A stretch of DNA of 64,000 bases from Dermanyssus gallinae (GCA_003439945.1 QVRM01005471.1:62001-126000); one strand, 5' to 3'; counted from the stretch's first letter, positions 1 to 10,355 are shown. Program-made: numbers and translations. Notes: a model not told the origin generated them from the letters alone.

Positions 1-82
1 TGAAGAAACATCGTGAACTGTATATTATACTCAATCTGAGTGAAATAAATCTTAATGAAAAAAAAAAAAAAAAAAAAAAAAA

Positions 83-1706
83 CGAGAGTGGCTGGGAGAG
101 TTTATCGAGTCATTCTCCGGTGTTCAACAGGGTGACCCCTGTGGCCCCGTTTTATTTTGCATTGCTACCCATGAACTTCAAACACGCCTTTCTTCAGGAC
201 TTCGACCTTGGTTTCTGGACGACGGCACTCTCGCCAGAGACACCCTGGAGGTCCAGAGAGACATTGCCAGGGTAAAAGTGTTCGAGGCGGTTGTAGGACT
301 CAAGCTGAACGACGCCAAGTGCAAAAATTTTTCCCCTTTCAAAAATACCCTCATCTCAGCTCCATGCTTTAAACGGTGCGCAATCTTCTGCCAGCTGTGA
401 GGTTGATTCCCGGTCATGACTTGTAACTTCTAGGGGCGCCAATTCTAAACGAATCTAGTGGCTTATCTTTAACTAAAAAAAACTCTGACTTTGTTTGCTG
501 GTGCTCTGGTCTGCGACTCTTAGACGCTCACCCAGCCCTCTATCTGCTTCGCGTAAGTTTGTCAACTCCGAGGCTGATGTACCTCTTACGATGCTCACGA
601 GCCTATGCCGAACCGGACCTGCTTCAATCGTTCGACGAAACCTTGCGAAGTACCCTTTAGGGTATCTTAAACGGTCAGCTTAGGCAAAACTCGTGGTTGC
701 AAGCGTCGCTTCCAACGTCCCCAGGGGGAATGGGGATTCCCATGACTTTGCAAGTTGCCTTGTCAGCCTACCTGGGGTCTCTAAAAAATACCGAGACTTT
801 AGTGTCAGAGATCACACCACCTGATGCCTACACCAGCTTCACCGCCCAAATGCAACAAGCTTGCCGCTACTATGCAGAAAAATGGGGTCCATTGCCCGAA
901 CGCATTACACAATCGACTTTAGACTTGCAAGTAGTTAAGTGGATCCAAAAGCGGTTAATGACTTAGGCGAACAACGGTAAAAGGCAGGCGCGAATAAGAG
1001 CCGTGATCGATGCGATGAGCGGAAAGTGGCTTCAGGCCATTCCCTCACCGCAGCTGGGGACGATGCTGGACAATACCATACTTCGCATCGTCTCCGGCCT
1101 GCGTCTGGGGGAATCGGCCTGCTTCGCACTTAACTGTGCAACTTGTGACTTACCGGTGTCTATTTCGGGTGAACATGTTCTCGCTTGCAAGAGAAGCGCC
1201 GGAAGGTCCTCAAGGCATTCAGCTTTGAGTAACGTAATACACCGAGCAATGCAGTCAGCCCACATACCGGCAGTCACACGCCGGTCGGTCTGTCAGCCAG
1301 CAGCCAACTGCGTCCGGACGGCCTTACTCCAATTCCATGGAGTAAAGGTTGCTGCCTTGTGTACGACGTCACCGTGTCTTGCACGTTGGCCGCTTCTTAT
1401 GCCCGCCTTGCCAGCCGAGAGGTCGGGGCAGCCGCTCGTCTTGCTGGAGATCGCACGTTGGCAAAATATTGTGAACAGGAGCAAAACTTTATCATTTAAT
1501 TAATTGCCTTCGAGACATTAGGTTCAATGGGAAAAACCACAAGGAACTTGCTAGCGGACCTGGGATCCAGAGTTGCTGCGTCGACCGGCGATAGAAGAGC
1601 GTGGCAGTTTTTGCTACGAAGAATATCAGTTAAAATTCAACGCGAAAACGCCGCATCGATAACTGGTTCATTGCCCACGGGCAAGGGACTCCTCTTTCTG
1701 CCGTAG
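83..1706 (+). pseudogene. Degenerate RT plus C-terminal nuclease element (copy 1)
   Basis: Directly after a 25-A run (58-82), a reverse-transcriptase segment has a GVQQGDP motif at about 121-140 and FLDDG at about 212-226, where most LINEs have YADD. Past frameshifts and stops it continues through a conserved linker (697-960) and a GLRLGE/C-x2-C region (1003-1200). It ends with a segment resembling the RPDG...WD...D core of a PD-(D/E)XK-like nuclease and a terminal block ending at a TAG at 1704-1706. The same terminal block is open at 61095-61679. The class (RT with LDDG plus a restriction-like endonuclease) is inferred from motif order. The 5' end is missing and the reading frame is broken. 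Confidence 0.65.
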
Positions 1707-2000
1707 CCGAATCAAGTCGATGTCAAAAATTATATGTACAGCTAAAAGACCTAAATAAACTATAGCACACCTATGTGGTTTCTCACTCAAAACGCTTTAA
1801 ACCTATCTGTAGGGTAGCAATGCAGGGTAGCGTGCTATCCTACAGATATTGATTGGTGATATTGCTTTTACAGATCGATTGCACTTCTTTCATCAGTTTT
1901 TGGCGTTGGATTTAGGAGGGGCAGATCGACGATTTCGGCGTGCCAAAAATTTATGGAAGAAGTGCAATCAACCCTAGCAAGGCGCGGACAGTACCTTTAT
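1707..2000. other. Spacer with a strong hairpin
   Basis: No coding signal. It holds the inverted repeat at 1804-1848 and joins the RT/nuclease remnant to an unrelated RT fragment. Confidence 0.5.
1804..1848. repeat. Inverted repeat (16-bp stem, 13-base loop)
   Basis: Arms 1804-1819 and 1833-1848 pair over 16 bases with one mismatch. The arrangement is preserved exactly in copy B (10311-10355). No function can be assigned. Confidence 0.8.
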
Positions 2001-2003
2001 TAG

Positions 2004-2728
2004 ATGACGGGGTTCGCACAGGGGGATATCATCAGCTCGCTACTATTCGTGGTCCTCATAAGCGATCTACCTTCACGGATCACCACGAGGCATCCGCTCG
2101 TCAAAGTCATTCTGTACGGTGATGATCTGGTGATGTTCAGTACGAGCAGACACCACTTGCAACAAGCAATAGTCACAATGACGAGGTACGTCAGCGAAGT
2201 TGGTATTACCATCAACAACAGTAAAACCAAAGCTCTCAAATTCCGCGGAGGAGGTCGTCTGGCTGCTAGCGGCGAACTCCGCTTGGGGGTGCGCCAATTA
2301 GGTAAATTCCTTGACATACCTCGGCATAACTCTCACCACAACATGGACTGCGTTCCGCCTGCACGGTGAGAAGGCTCTGATTGCGTCAACAACAATCGAA
2401 GCGCTCCAGGAGCTCTCCACCTATACCGCCCTGCGCCTATTCCATCTCAAAGTCACTCAAAGTTTATGGCTACATACGGAGTGCAGCTGTTATGGCGACA
2501 CCTCAAAATAAACGACCTCGCAACGCTGGAAAGAGTTAAGCCCGCGTTCTTAAAACGAATTTGGGCCTGCACTCCTCCGCTCGCAACCGCCTGGTTTATG
2601 TACTGACAGGAACTTCGCTATTCGTAGAAGATATACGGAAGTTGTATGGGCTGTACGAGACAGAGGCATACAAGGTGTTCATTCAGCTTCAGGAGACAAA
2701 TATGAATACTGCGTGGTGCTCTCCTCTT
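2004..2728 (+). pseudogene. LINE reverse transcriptase and C-terminal fragment (D-family-like)
   Basis: The RT fragment begins at motif B (AQGD) and has a YGDDL catalytic box at about 2115-2130, then the KTKALKFR block and, after frameshifts near 2300 and 2500, a thumb region ending about 2728. The catalytic box is YGDD rather than YADD. Layout and residues resemble the minus-strand element at 29500-31870. The 5' half is absent and the frame is broken, so this is a dead fragment. It is followed by an endonuclease fragment, the reverse of the normal order, so 2729 is a junction between elements. Confidence 0.7.
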
Positions 2729-3480
2729 GGAGGGTAAACGTCGCTGTATTCTACTTCCCACCTACATTCGATCCTGCGGAGGTTGCTGAGACGGTATTAT
2801 TTGGACTTTCAGAGTTAAACCTGATTATGCCAACTATTCTCGGCGGTAACTTCATTGCCAGAATCAATTGTGGGGCCAGCGATGATAAAGGCGCTGCTTC
2901 AGGTGATGGAAAATATTGGTCTGAGATGTGCAAACGCGCGTAAGACTATACATATTTAAATCACAATGGAAGCAACCCCATTGACCTGTTGTTTCACAAC
3001 CTTGTCAGCCGTGAAATTGAAACCTTCGATGTTCTCGATGAAGCAGCTCGAAAACACCAACCAGTGTTGACCGTTGTTGATGTTCCCGGTATTTGGCGAG
3101 ACCGACATAATCCGTCGCGCTGGTCTGCAATGAGACGGATTAATCTATCTCTTTTGGACGGAGCGGTAGGCGGTCCTGAGCCCTGACATCGATACTACCT
3201 GTGACCAGCTGGAAAGGACGATGAGAAGTGCAGTGAAGTGGAAAATGTTATGGCAGAAGAGATCACGCCTCGAGCCAGCTTGAGCGTAAAAAGGCCTATA
3301 TAAGACTCTGCTATGATCATAAAAGGAAACACGCAAGGCGGGAGGAACGACGGCTGCTCGAAAGAGCAGAACGAGAGCCTTCAGCTCACATCGTGCGACC
3401 TCGTAGGGCGGTGAATCCGCTTAGTGACGAACAGGTAAAGAGCCACCTAACTAATCTCTTATTCAATCAATTCAAGGGTG
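2729..3480 (+). pseudogene. LINE APE-type endonuclease C-terminal half and linker
   Basis: The strand (2713-2943) carries ILGGNFIAR, the position of the GDFNAR active-site motif of apurinic-type LINE endonucleases, with the aspartate changed to asparagine. After a frame break, SNPIDLL (about 2970) corresponds to the SxID block. A basic linker follows (about 3250-3470). At about 3481 it joins A-family C-terminal sequence with the RT core missing. Inactive by the D-to-N change and stops. Confidence 0.6.
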
Positions 3481-3975
3481 TGGAGCCACCCCACGCTGGC
3501 GAATTTTGACCAGCTTGAAAGATGTTTCTAATTATATATGAAGCGAGTGCTTTGCTTACCTATTCGAGCAAGGAGCCGCTTTGTGTATCTCATGTCAGGC
3601 TGTTTACAGGCTACTAAAACAATCCGACTAATGCTGAAGGTGCCGCGTACAGTACCATACGAATGTTTTATTTCGGAATGGGAAGCTAAAGTCTAACAGG
3701 CCAGACGGGAGGTCGGTGGTTTGGACGTTTTCAACGCCGCGCATTTTTGGTCTGGTCCTGCATCTGACAGTCGCCACGTATACACCAAATATGCACGATT
3801 ATCACTACCTGGTATGTTCAAACGCAGCCTTTCACGAGAAGTACGAGTTGTGCCGGTTCTGCCTGCAGAGGTGTGCCAAGTACCATACAGTAGAATGCAC
3901 AGCGCTGGACAAAAAATCGTTGCACTACTTCTCTCACCGGAAGCGTGAAGAAGATAGAGTATTATGAAGAAACTA
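3481..3975 (+). pseudogene. A-family LINE 3' end fragment (stop-interrupted)
   Basis: Closely matches the C-terminal region of the open A-family frame at 8020-8511, including LYMKRVL, the PRTVPYECFISEW block and the Cys/His-rich end, but has at least three in-frame stops and a frameshift near 3800. Homology stops at about 3972 inside the 3'-UTR and gives way to the 3'-flank of SPT2. With the element at 7087-8589 it places same-orientation A-family sequence on both sides of SPT2. Confidence 0.8.
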
Positions 3976-4043
3976 TAATTGAATTGAGAAAAATGACATT
4001 CTGTTTTTTTTTGCCGGATAGACTCTGCCTAAACCGGTTTTAA

Positions 4044-4049
4044 TTTATT
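4044..4049 (-). promoter_or_regulatory. Candidate SPT2 polyadenylation signal (AATAAA)
   Basis: The only canonical hexamer I see on the minus strand shortly after the SPT2 stop, about 260 bases downstream. It implies a 3'-UTR of roughly 280 bases. The duplicate lies at 12551-12556. Confidence 0.5.
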
Positions 4050-4309
4050 CTTGTCTGAAATACGACATTTACAGCCCTACAAACATTTAGGTACATAATA
4101 AATTCTCAAAAAATAACAAAATAGCACTGGAGCACACAAAATAACAAATACGACAACAACAAGCATACGCCAACATACACACTGCCACACAAAAGCTCCA
4201 TGGGCTGGGGCAGTAAAGGAGAGCCAGAGGCCTGCTCTGCTAGGTTATTTAGGCCCTCAAAAGGCGTCGTGCAGCGGAACGGGAAGGAAAGGTCGTGCTC
4301 GATGCATAC

Positions 4310-6403
4310 CTAAACCGAGCACAGCGTAAGCTTCTTCTTGTTTTTAAGCTTCTGCGAAAGCTCCTCAAGTTTCTGAGCTTTGCTGTTCTTACAGCGTGCC
4401 TCTTCCTCTGTCTCGCGGCGCATATCCTCGAGATCCTCTTGGCGGCCCAGACGAGCTGATCGAGCCTCTTCGGCCATGCAGCGACTGAACGAGCTCTCCT
4501 CAATGTCGTCACAGTCCTGGCCAATATACTTTCGTTTATCGTACTTGAAGATCTTGGCGATATCTTTCGAATACCTATTTGCATAGGGGTCTTCAATTTC
4601 GCCGTCGTCAATAAAGTCATCTTCGTATTCGTCCAAGTCCTCGTCATAGTCGTCCTCTTCCTCGTCTGTCTCAGAGTCAATTGGCCCACAACTCTGAAGC
4701 TGGCGGAGTTTCTTCTTCAGCTTTTCATCCTCGATCTGTCGCGCTTTGCGAGCTTCGAGCTTTTTTCGGCGTTCCTCCTCTTCGGCGGCTTTGCGTTCCT
4801 TCTGCAGTTGGGCCAGCTTCCGTGCGGTTTCTGCCCGAAGGCGATCTCGCTCGGAAAGAGGCGCCGATTGAGCAGAAGCAGATGCGGCAGCAGTACTGCC
4901 AACGGACCCGCTGCTCGCGGCCGCCGCAGAGCCCTGAACGCTAGAGCCGCTCGACGGTTGCGTCGGAGACTTGCGTTGCGCCTGCTCGACAGAAGATGAA
5001 CTTTTCTGGCTGTCGCTTTTCTTGTCGGCACGATCAATGCTGCTGTTGCTTTCTGCCGCTCTGCTCGCACCAGAGTGGGAGCGTGGTGAGGTGCCGTTCT
5101 CGTGTGAGCGACTTGATCTCTTGTGATCTTTGTTGTCCTTTGACGAGTTCGTTTCCTTGTGGTGTGCCTTCTCTTTAGTCGACTCTTTCGACTCCGAGCC
5201 ATGGCGATCCTCTTTTTGGCGATCTTTTTTGTTGCTGTGCTGGTCACTGTGGCGATGTTTGCTACTGCTGGTTTCGTTACCCTGCTTTTCTTTTTGGCTG
5301 CTTATGTCTTTACTGTCCTTAGTACCACCACTTCTACTACTGCTGCTGCTAGAACGGCTGCTATCACTACTTGCTTTGTGGCTGCTTGAGGAAGAACGCG
5401 TGCCGGAGGATCGATCCTTGCGATCGCCCTTTGAGTCGCGCTCGGTGACCTTTTCTGAGGAGCGCTCGGATTTTGACGACGACGACGATGACGAGGCGTG
5501 TTTCTCTCGGTGGCTGTGGCCTGATGCTGTGCCATTGACAGCGGCGCTCGGGTGGTGACTGGACGAGGCGGATTCGCCCTTTTTAGGAATACGATTGACA
5601 GGAAGACCGTTCGGCTTTGGCGCGTTTCCACTGGAGACGCCATTACCGATTTTCGGGATACGCGGTAAGCTCGAGGCAGCGACAACGCCAGAAGAAGAGG
5701 CGGCCTTCTTTAGCAGGGCCTCCTCTTCGGCGAAACGCCGCTTCTCGGCGCTCGTCATAAGGCGCGGCTCGGTTTCGGTCTTCTTTGGAGGCTGCAACGG
5801 CAAGCAGATGTCAGCCCCGAATGAGCCGGTTTCGGCGTTGCTCTGAGCGATTCGCAGCAGTTCGTTCATGTCGCGAATCTGCGGCGCGCCGCCAGTGGAC
5901 GCAGAGAGGCGAACCTTACTCTTTCGCGACGTATCAATAGTTCCCTCAAAGATTTCGTACTTTCGTTTCCGCTTGCGCCGCTCCTTCTCGTTCTCTTCGT
6001 GCTTAATTGACGAGATCACCTTTTCCTTTTCACGTGGTTGCTTGTTTTTGCCGCGCTCATCAGCGGCAGATTTAATCTGATTGATGAACTCCCGGCGCTC
6101 GCGTTGCACCTTGTGCCACTGACGCTTGCATTTTTCACTCCACTCATGTTTCTGCTTCAGAAGACCCTTGTGGTCTTTGTAGATGTGATCATCGCGTTTC
6201 GTCGATTCGACTGCGCTTAAGATCATCTTCTCGCGTTCTTCGCGTTTCTCCTTTTCCTTGCGTTCGAGCAGCGCCCGAACGGCGTTCGGATCCACCTTCG
6301 ATTTAGGCAACTTTTTCGCGGGGCCCACATCCAGCGAGTAACGCTTCTGAATGTAGTTCGAGGTGTTCTTCTGGGCCCTCTTGAGCAAACCGTCGAGATT
6401 CAT
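4310..6403 (-). CDS. SPTY2D1: SPT2 histone chaperone (SPTY2D1-like), copy 1
   Basis: Encodes 697 residues. Residues about 1-60 match the conserved SPT2 N-terminus (KRYSL.VGP.KK then a Lys/Glu-rich helix). A long Ser-rich low-complexity middle follows (about 270-530). Residues about 576-672 form the SPT2 domain: an acidic DEYEDDFIDDGE stretch, IAKIFKYDKRKY, then an EEAR.ARLGRQEDLEDMRR helix. In this family the C-terminal domain binds histone H3-H4, and the protein acts in the nucleus in transcription-coupled nucleosome handling and rDNA transcription. The start is the ATG at 6403. An open frame continues to 6529 but reads through a likely intron, and the two copies give unrelated sequence there. 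No stop or frameshift. It differs from copy 2 by only three residues (near positions 25 and 125). Confidence 0.95.
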   Translation of the reverse strand: MNLDGLLKRAQKNTSNYIQKRYSLDVGPAKKLPKSKVDPNAVRALLERKEKEKREEREKMILSAVESTKRDDHIYKDHKGLLKQKHEWSEKCKRQWHKVQRERREFINQIKSAADERGKNKQPREKEKVISSIKHEENEKERRKRKRKYEIFEGTIDTSRKSKVRLSASTGGAPQIRDMNELLRIAQSNAETGSFGADICLPLQPPKKTETEPRLMTSAEKRRFAEEEALLKKAASSSGVVAASSLPRIPKIGNGVSSGNAPKPNGLPVNRIPKKGESASSSHHPSAAVNGTASGHSHREKHASSSSSSSKSERSSEKVTERDSKGDRKDRSSGTRSSSSSHKASSDSSRSSSSSSRSGGTKDSKDISSQKEKQGNETSSSKHRHSDQHSNKKDRQKEDRHGSESKESTKEKAHHKETNSSKDNKDHKRSSRSHENGTSPRSHSGASRAAESNSSIDRADKKSDSQKSSSSVEQAQRKSPTQPSSGSSVQGSAAAASSGSVGSTAAASASAQSAPLSERDRLRAETARKLAQLQKERKAAEEEERRKKLEARKARQIEDEKLKKKLRQLQSCGPIDSETDEEEDDYDEDLDEYEDDFIDDGEIEDPYANRYSKDIAKIFKYDKRKYIGQDCDDIEESSFSRCMAEEARSARLGRQEDLEDMRRETEEEARCKNSKAQKLEELSQKLKNKKKLTLCSV

Positions 6404-6415
6404 GATGAGTCGTCG

Positions 6416-6474
6416 CTGTTGGTTCGGATCGTGAAAGGTCAACAAGCCAGCACAGATAAGCGAACACAAATTAC
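6416..6474 (-). other. Putative 59-bp intron in the SPT2 5'-UTR
   Basis: On the minus strand AAG|GTAATT (donor at 6474) and AACAG|CGACG (acceptor at 6416) bracket 59 bases, 12 bases before the ATG. Copy B keeps both sites (14923-14982, 60 bp) while the interior has diverged more than the flanking sequence. Predicted, not seen spliced. Confidence 0.6.
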
Positions 6475-7086
6475 CTTCCTTCTGATGGTGGTAGTCACTG
6501 CGGTTGTTTCCAAGTCCACCACTGCTCACAATAGCAACAACAGCAAGAAGACTTTTTTTCTCTAAGAGTTCTATTTTACTCTAGGAGGTCAAGCAGCAAC
6601 AGACCAAACCAGAATCGCCAAGCGTCGGCTCCACAATGCAGCAGGACGATTGCATCTACGAGAGCAGCACAAACGTTCACAGACTCTCCGCCTGAAACAG
6701 CGCTGAACCTCTGCAACGACGCAATAAAGGAACGAAACAATCGATCTCTCCAGAGAAACAACCAGACTGATTCGGCAGTCGTCGGAGCAACTCCATTTAT
6801 CTATCCGACGAGCGAGTGGTCAGCGATCGCAGAGAGGCTGCAGCAGCAGCGGCAACAGAAAGGATGTGGAACGACAGATCAGTGGTGGAGTGGAGAGGGC
6901 GGTGCGGATGAGGGTGGTGGCGGAGGCTGATTGATTGTCATTAGCAGCAATAGAGGGGGGAAGGGCGGGCGACAATAGCAATATACTCGGTGACCGACCA
7001 ACTGACCGGGGGGATCATCACCTCAATTCACCTCCCTCTGACTTCCCCCCGTGTTCCAGCCGAGCCGACTCGAGCCGAGAGCAGCG
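6475..7086 (-). promoter_or_regulatory. SPT2 5'-UTR and upstream region, copy 1
   Basis: GC-rich, rich in CAG/CGAG runs, with no reading frame conserved between copies. It must contain the first exon and promoter of the minus-strand SPT2 gene, but no TATA box is obvious and the start cannot be fixed. A 53-bp segment (6701-6753), flanked by short CAG repeats, is absent from copy B. The plus-strand A-family LINE begins at the far end. Confidence 0.45.
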
Positions 7087-8589
7087 GCAGCGAGTCGAGT
7101 GAGACCAGCTGACGACATTCTGTTTTCTGAGGATATTTTGTTCCTAACTGAAACGTTTTCGACAAACACAGCAAATATAAATCAGTTCACACAACACCAA
7201 ATATATCATGGACTGGCACTTAAGTCTCAAGGGAGAGGCCGACCTAAATGTGGTGTGGCTATTGCCGTCAGAACGACAGAGTGCTCACACTTACTCAAAT
7301 GCACTTATGCATATATACAACCCAGAGGTCATCTGTATGCAGTCTTTATTGACTGCGTCAAGGCCTTTGACAAAGCCCCTCGCTATCTGCTGGTTGAAGC
7401 ATTCCAACGAGCAGGAGTGGGTGGCTCTCTCCTGAGTGTAATAGCAAGTTTCTTTGAGGAGGACACCTTGTTGGTAGACGGTGAGCAGGGTGTATTGGAG
7501 ATTAAGCAAAATGTGGGAACTCCGCAAGGAGACCCGCTGAGCTGCGTCTCGTTTACACTTCTCCTTGCTGACCTCGTCGGTTACGTCCGACAGGAGTACC
7601 AAAAAGCCGTGGTGGTGATGTATGCAGATGATATCGTGGTCGCTCATCGCGACCTAGGTGCCATCAAGCGCATTACCTCTATGATAGAGGCGTTCCTTGT
7701 CTCGAAGGGACTTGAGATAAACACCAGGAAAACCAAAGCCGTGAAATTCAGGCGTGGAGGTCGATTGGCTGCCAGAGACGTTATACGTTGCTGCGGCCAA
7801 CCATTGGAGTTTGTTAACTCTTTCCAGTATCTTGGCCTTCGGGTTCATTATACGGGAACGACGTTCACAGCGCATATAAACGAAACAGTACGAAAGGCAC
7901 TTGTCTCTCTTTACGGGGAAGAAGGCAATGTCCGAAGACTGTCCGTTTTCTCAGCAGTGAGGCTCTTCATGCTTAAGATTTTTCCGGGGCTGATGTATGG
8001 CCTTGACAGGGTGTGGAACCACCTCACACTGGCGAATTTTAACCAGCTTGAGAGGTGTTTCTCATTATATATGAAGCGAGTGCTTTGCTTGTCTATTCGA
8101 GCAAGGAGCCGCTTTGTGTATCTCATGTCAGGTTGTCCACCGGCTACTGAAACAATCCGACTAAGGCTGAAGATGCCGCGTACAGTACCATACGAATGTT
8201 TCATTTCTGAATGGGAAGCTAAAGTCGAACAGGCCAGACGGGAGGTCGGTGGTTTGGACGTTTTCAATGCCGTGCACCTTTGGTCTGGTCCTGCATGTGA
8301 CAGTCGCCACGTATACACCAGGTACATAGTGCATGGTTATCACTACCTGGTATGTTCAAACGCAGCCTTTCACGAGGAGTACGAGTTGTGCACCTGCCGG
8401 TTCTGCCTGAAGAGGTGTGCCAAGTACCATGCAGTGGGATGCACAGCGCTGAACAAAACATCGTTACACTACTTCTCTCGCCGAAAGCGTGAAGAAGATA
8501 GAGTATTATGAAGAAACATCGTGAACTGTATATTATACTCAATCTGAGTGAAATAAATCTTAATGAAAAAAAAAAAAAAAAAAAAAAAA
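7087..8589 (+). mobile_element. A-family LINE with internal EN-RT deletion and poly(A) tail
   Basis: One frame stays open to the stop at 8509-8511. It starts with the N-terminus of an APE-type endonuclease (ILFLTET at about 7132) and at about 7308 jumps into RT at motif A (FIDCVKAFD, about 7345). Motif B (GTPQGDPLS, about 7520) and motif C (YADDI, about 7620) follow. A Cys/His-rich knuckle ends it (HGYHYLVC to YHAVGC, about 8330-8440). The RT fingers and the endonuclease active site are deleted, so activity is unlikely despite the open frame. AATAAA at 8552-8557 precedes a 24-A tail at 8566-8589. Copy B retains the endonuclease part lost here; the junction sits at a shared TATGCATATATA. Confidence 0.85.
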
Positions 8590-10213
8590 CGAGAGTGGCT
8601 GGGAGAGTTTATCGAGTCATTCTCCGGTGTTCAACAGGGTGACCCCTGTGGCCCCGTTTTATTTTGCATTGCTACCCATGAACTTCAAACACGCCTTTCT
8701 TCAGGACTTCGACCTTGGTTTCTGGACGACGGCACTCTCGCCAGAGACACCCTGGAGGTCCAGAGAGACATTGCCAGGGTAAAAGTGTTCGAGGCGGTTG
8801 TAGGACTCAAGCTGAACGACGCCAAGTGCAAAAATTTTTCCCCTTTCAAAAATACCCTCATCTCAGCTCCATGCTTTAAACGGTGCGCAATCTTCTGCCA
8901 GCTGTGAGGTTGATTCCCGGTCATGACTTGTAACTTCTAGGGGCGCCAATTCTAAACGAATCTAGTGGCTTATCTTTAACTAAAAAAAACTCTGACTTTG
9001 TTTGCTGGTGCTCTGGTCTGCGACTCTTAGACGCTCACCCAGCCCTCTATCTGCTTCGCGTAAGTTTGTCAACTCCGAGGCTGATGTACCTCTTACGATG
9101 CTCACGAGCCTATGCCGAACCGGACCTGCTTCAATCGTTCGACGAAACCTTGCGAAGTACCCTTTAGGGTATCTTAAACGGTCAGCTTAGGCAAAACTCG
9201 TGGTTGCAAGCGTCGCTTCCAACGTCCCCAGGGGGAATGGGGATTCCCATGACTTTGCAAGTTGCCTTGTCAGCCTACCTGGGGTCTCTAAAAAATACCG
9301 AGACTTTAGTGTCAGAGATCACACCACCTGATGCCTACACCAGCTTCACCGCCCAAATGCAACAAGCTTGCCGCTACTATGCAGAAAAATGGGGTCCATT
9401 GCCCGAACGCATTACACAATCGACTTTAGACTTGCAAGTAGTTAAGTGGATCCAAAAGCGGTTAATGACTTAGGCGAACAACGGTAAAAGGCAGGCGCGA
9501 ATAAGAGCCGTGATCGATGCGATGAGCGGAAAGTGGCTTCAGGCCATTCCCTCACCGCAGCTGGGGACGATGCTGGACAATACCATACTTCGCATCGTCT
9601 CTGGCCTGCGTCTGGGGGAATCGGCCTGCTTCGCACTTAACTGTGCAACTTGTGACTTACCGGTGTCTATTTCGGGTGAACATGTTCTCGCTTGCAAGAG
9701 AAGCGCCGGAAGGTCCTCAAGGCATTCAGCTTTGAGTAACGTAATACACCGAGCAATGCAGTCAGCCCACATACCGGCAGTCACACGCCGGTCGGTCTGT
9801 CAGCCAGCAGCCAACTGCGTCCGGACGGCCTTACTCCAATTCCATGGAGTAAAGGTTGCTGCCTTGTGTACGACGTCACCGTGTCTTGCACGTTGGCCGC
9901 TTCTTATGCCCGCCTTGCCAGCCGAGAGGTCGGGGCAGCCGCTCGTCTTGGTGGAGATCGCACGTTGGCAAAATATTGTGAACAGGAGCAAAACTTTATC
10001 ATTTAATTAATTGCCTTCGAGACATTAGGTTCAATGGGAAAAAACACAAGGAACTTGCTAGCGGACCTGGGATCCAGAGTTGCTGCGTCGACCGGCGATA
10101 GAAGAGCGTGGCAGTTTTTGCTACGAAGAATATCAGTTAAAATTCAACGCGAAAACGCCGCATCGATAACTGGTTCATTGCCCACGGGCAAGGGACTCCT
10201 CTTTCTGCCGTAG
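8590..10213 (+). pseudogene. Degenerate RT plus C-terminal nuclease element (copy 2)
   Basis: Duplicate of 83-1706 with four substitutions seen, same frameshifts and same FLDDG box. It directly follows the poly(A) tail of the A-family LINE, so the fragment boundary lies at that tail. Confidence 0.65.
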
Positions 10214-10310
10214 CCGAATCAAGTCGATGTCAAAAATTATATGTACAGCTAAAAGACCTAAATAAACTATAGCACACCTATGTGGTTTCTCACTCAAAAC
10301 GCTTTAAACC

Positions 10311-10355
10311 TATCTGTAGGGTAGCAATGCAGGGTAGCGTGCTATCCTACAGATA
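10311..10355. repeat. Inverted repeat (copy B)
   Basis: Identical to the hairpin at 1804-1848. Confidence 0.8.

Larger units (their letters stand above)
1..8508. repeat. Tandem duplication, copy A (8,508-bp unit)
   Basis: The sequence from base 1 recurs from base 8509 at an almost constant offset (8508, then 8507 after a 25 versus 24 A run). Up to about 6007 I see only about seven substitutions. From 6008 to 7308 differences become frequent: about ten in the first 400 bases of the SPT2 gene, more in the intron and upstream region, plus a 53-bp segment (6701-6753) missing from copy B. Homology ends at about 7308/15777, where a LINE deletion in copy A makes the copies diverge. The left edge lies outside the window, so further units are possible. 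A haplotype-derived assembly duplication is the main alternative. Confidence 0.95.

Noticed and set aside
1804..1848. Hairpin considered as a transcription terminator
   Set aside because: Eukaryotic context, no T-run after the stem, and no gene ending there.
4681..5846. Several plus-strand open frames opposite SPT2, some rich in Leu or Cys
   Set aside because: They are reverse-strand shadows of the Ser, Lys and Glu codon runs of SPT2, with no motif of their own.
6404..6529. N-terminal extension of the SPT2 frame (and 14911-15030 in copy B)
   Set aside because: The two copies give unrelated residues, a donor and acceptor pair sits inside, and the family N-terminus starts at the internal ATG.
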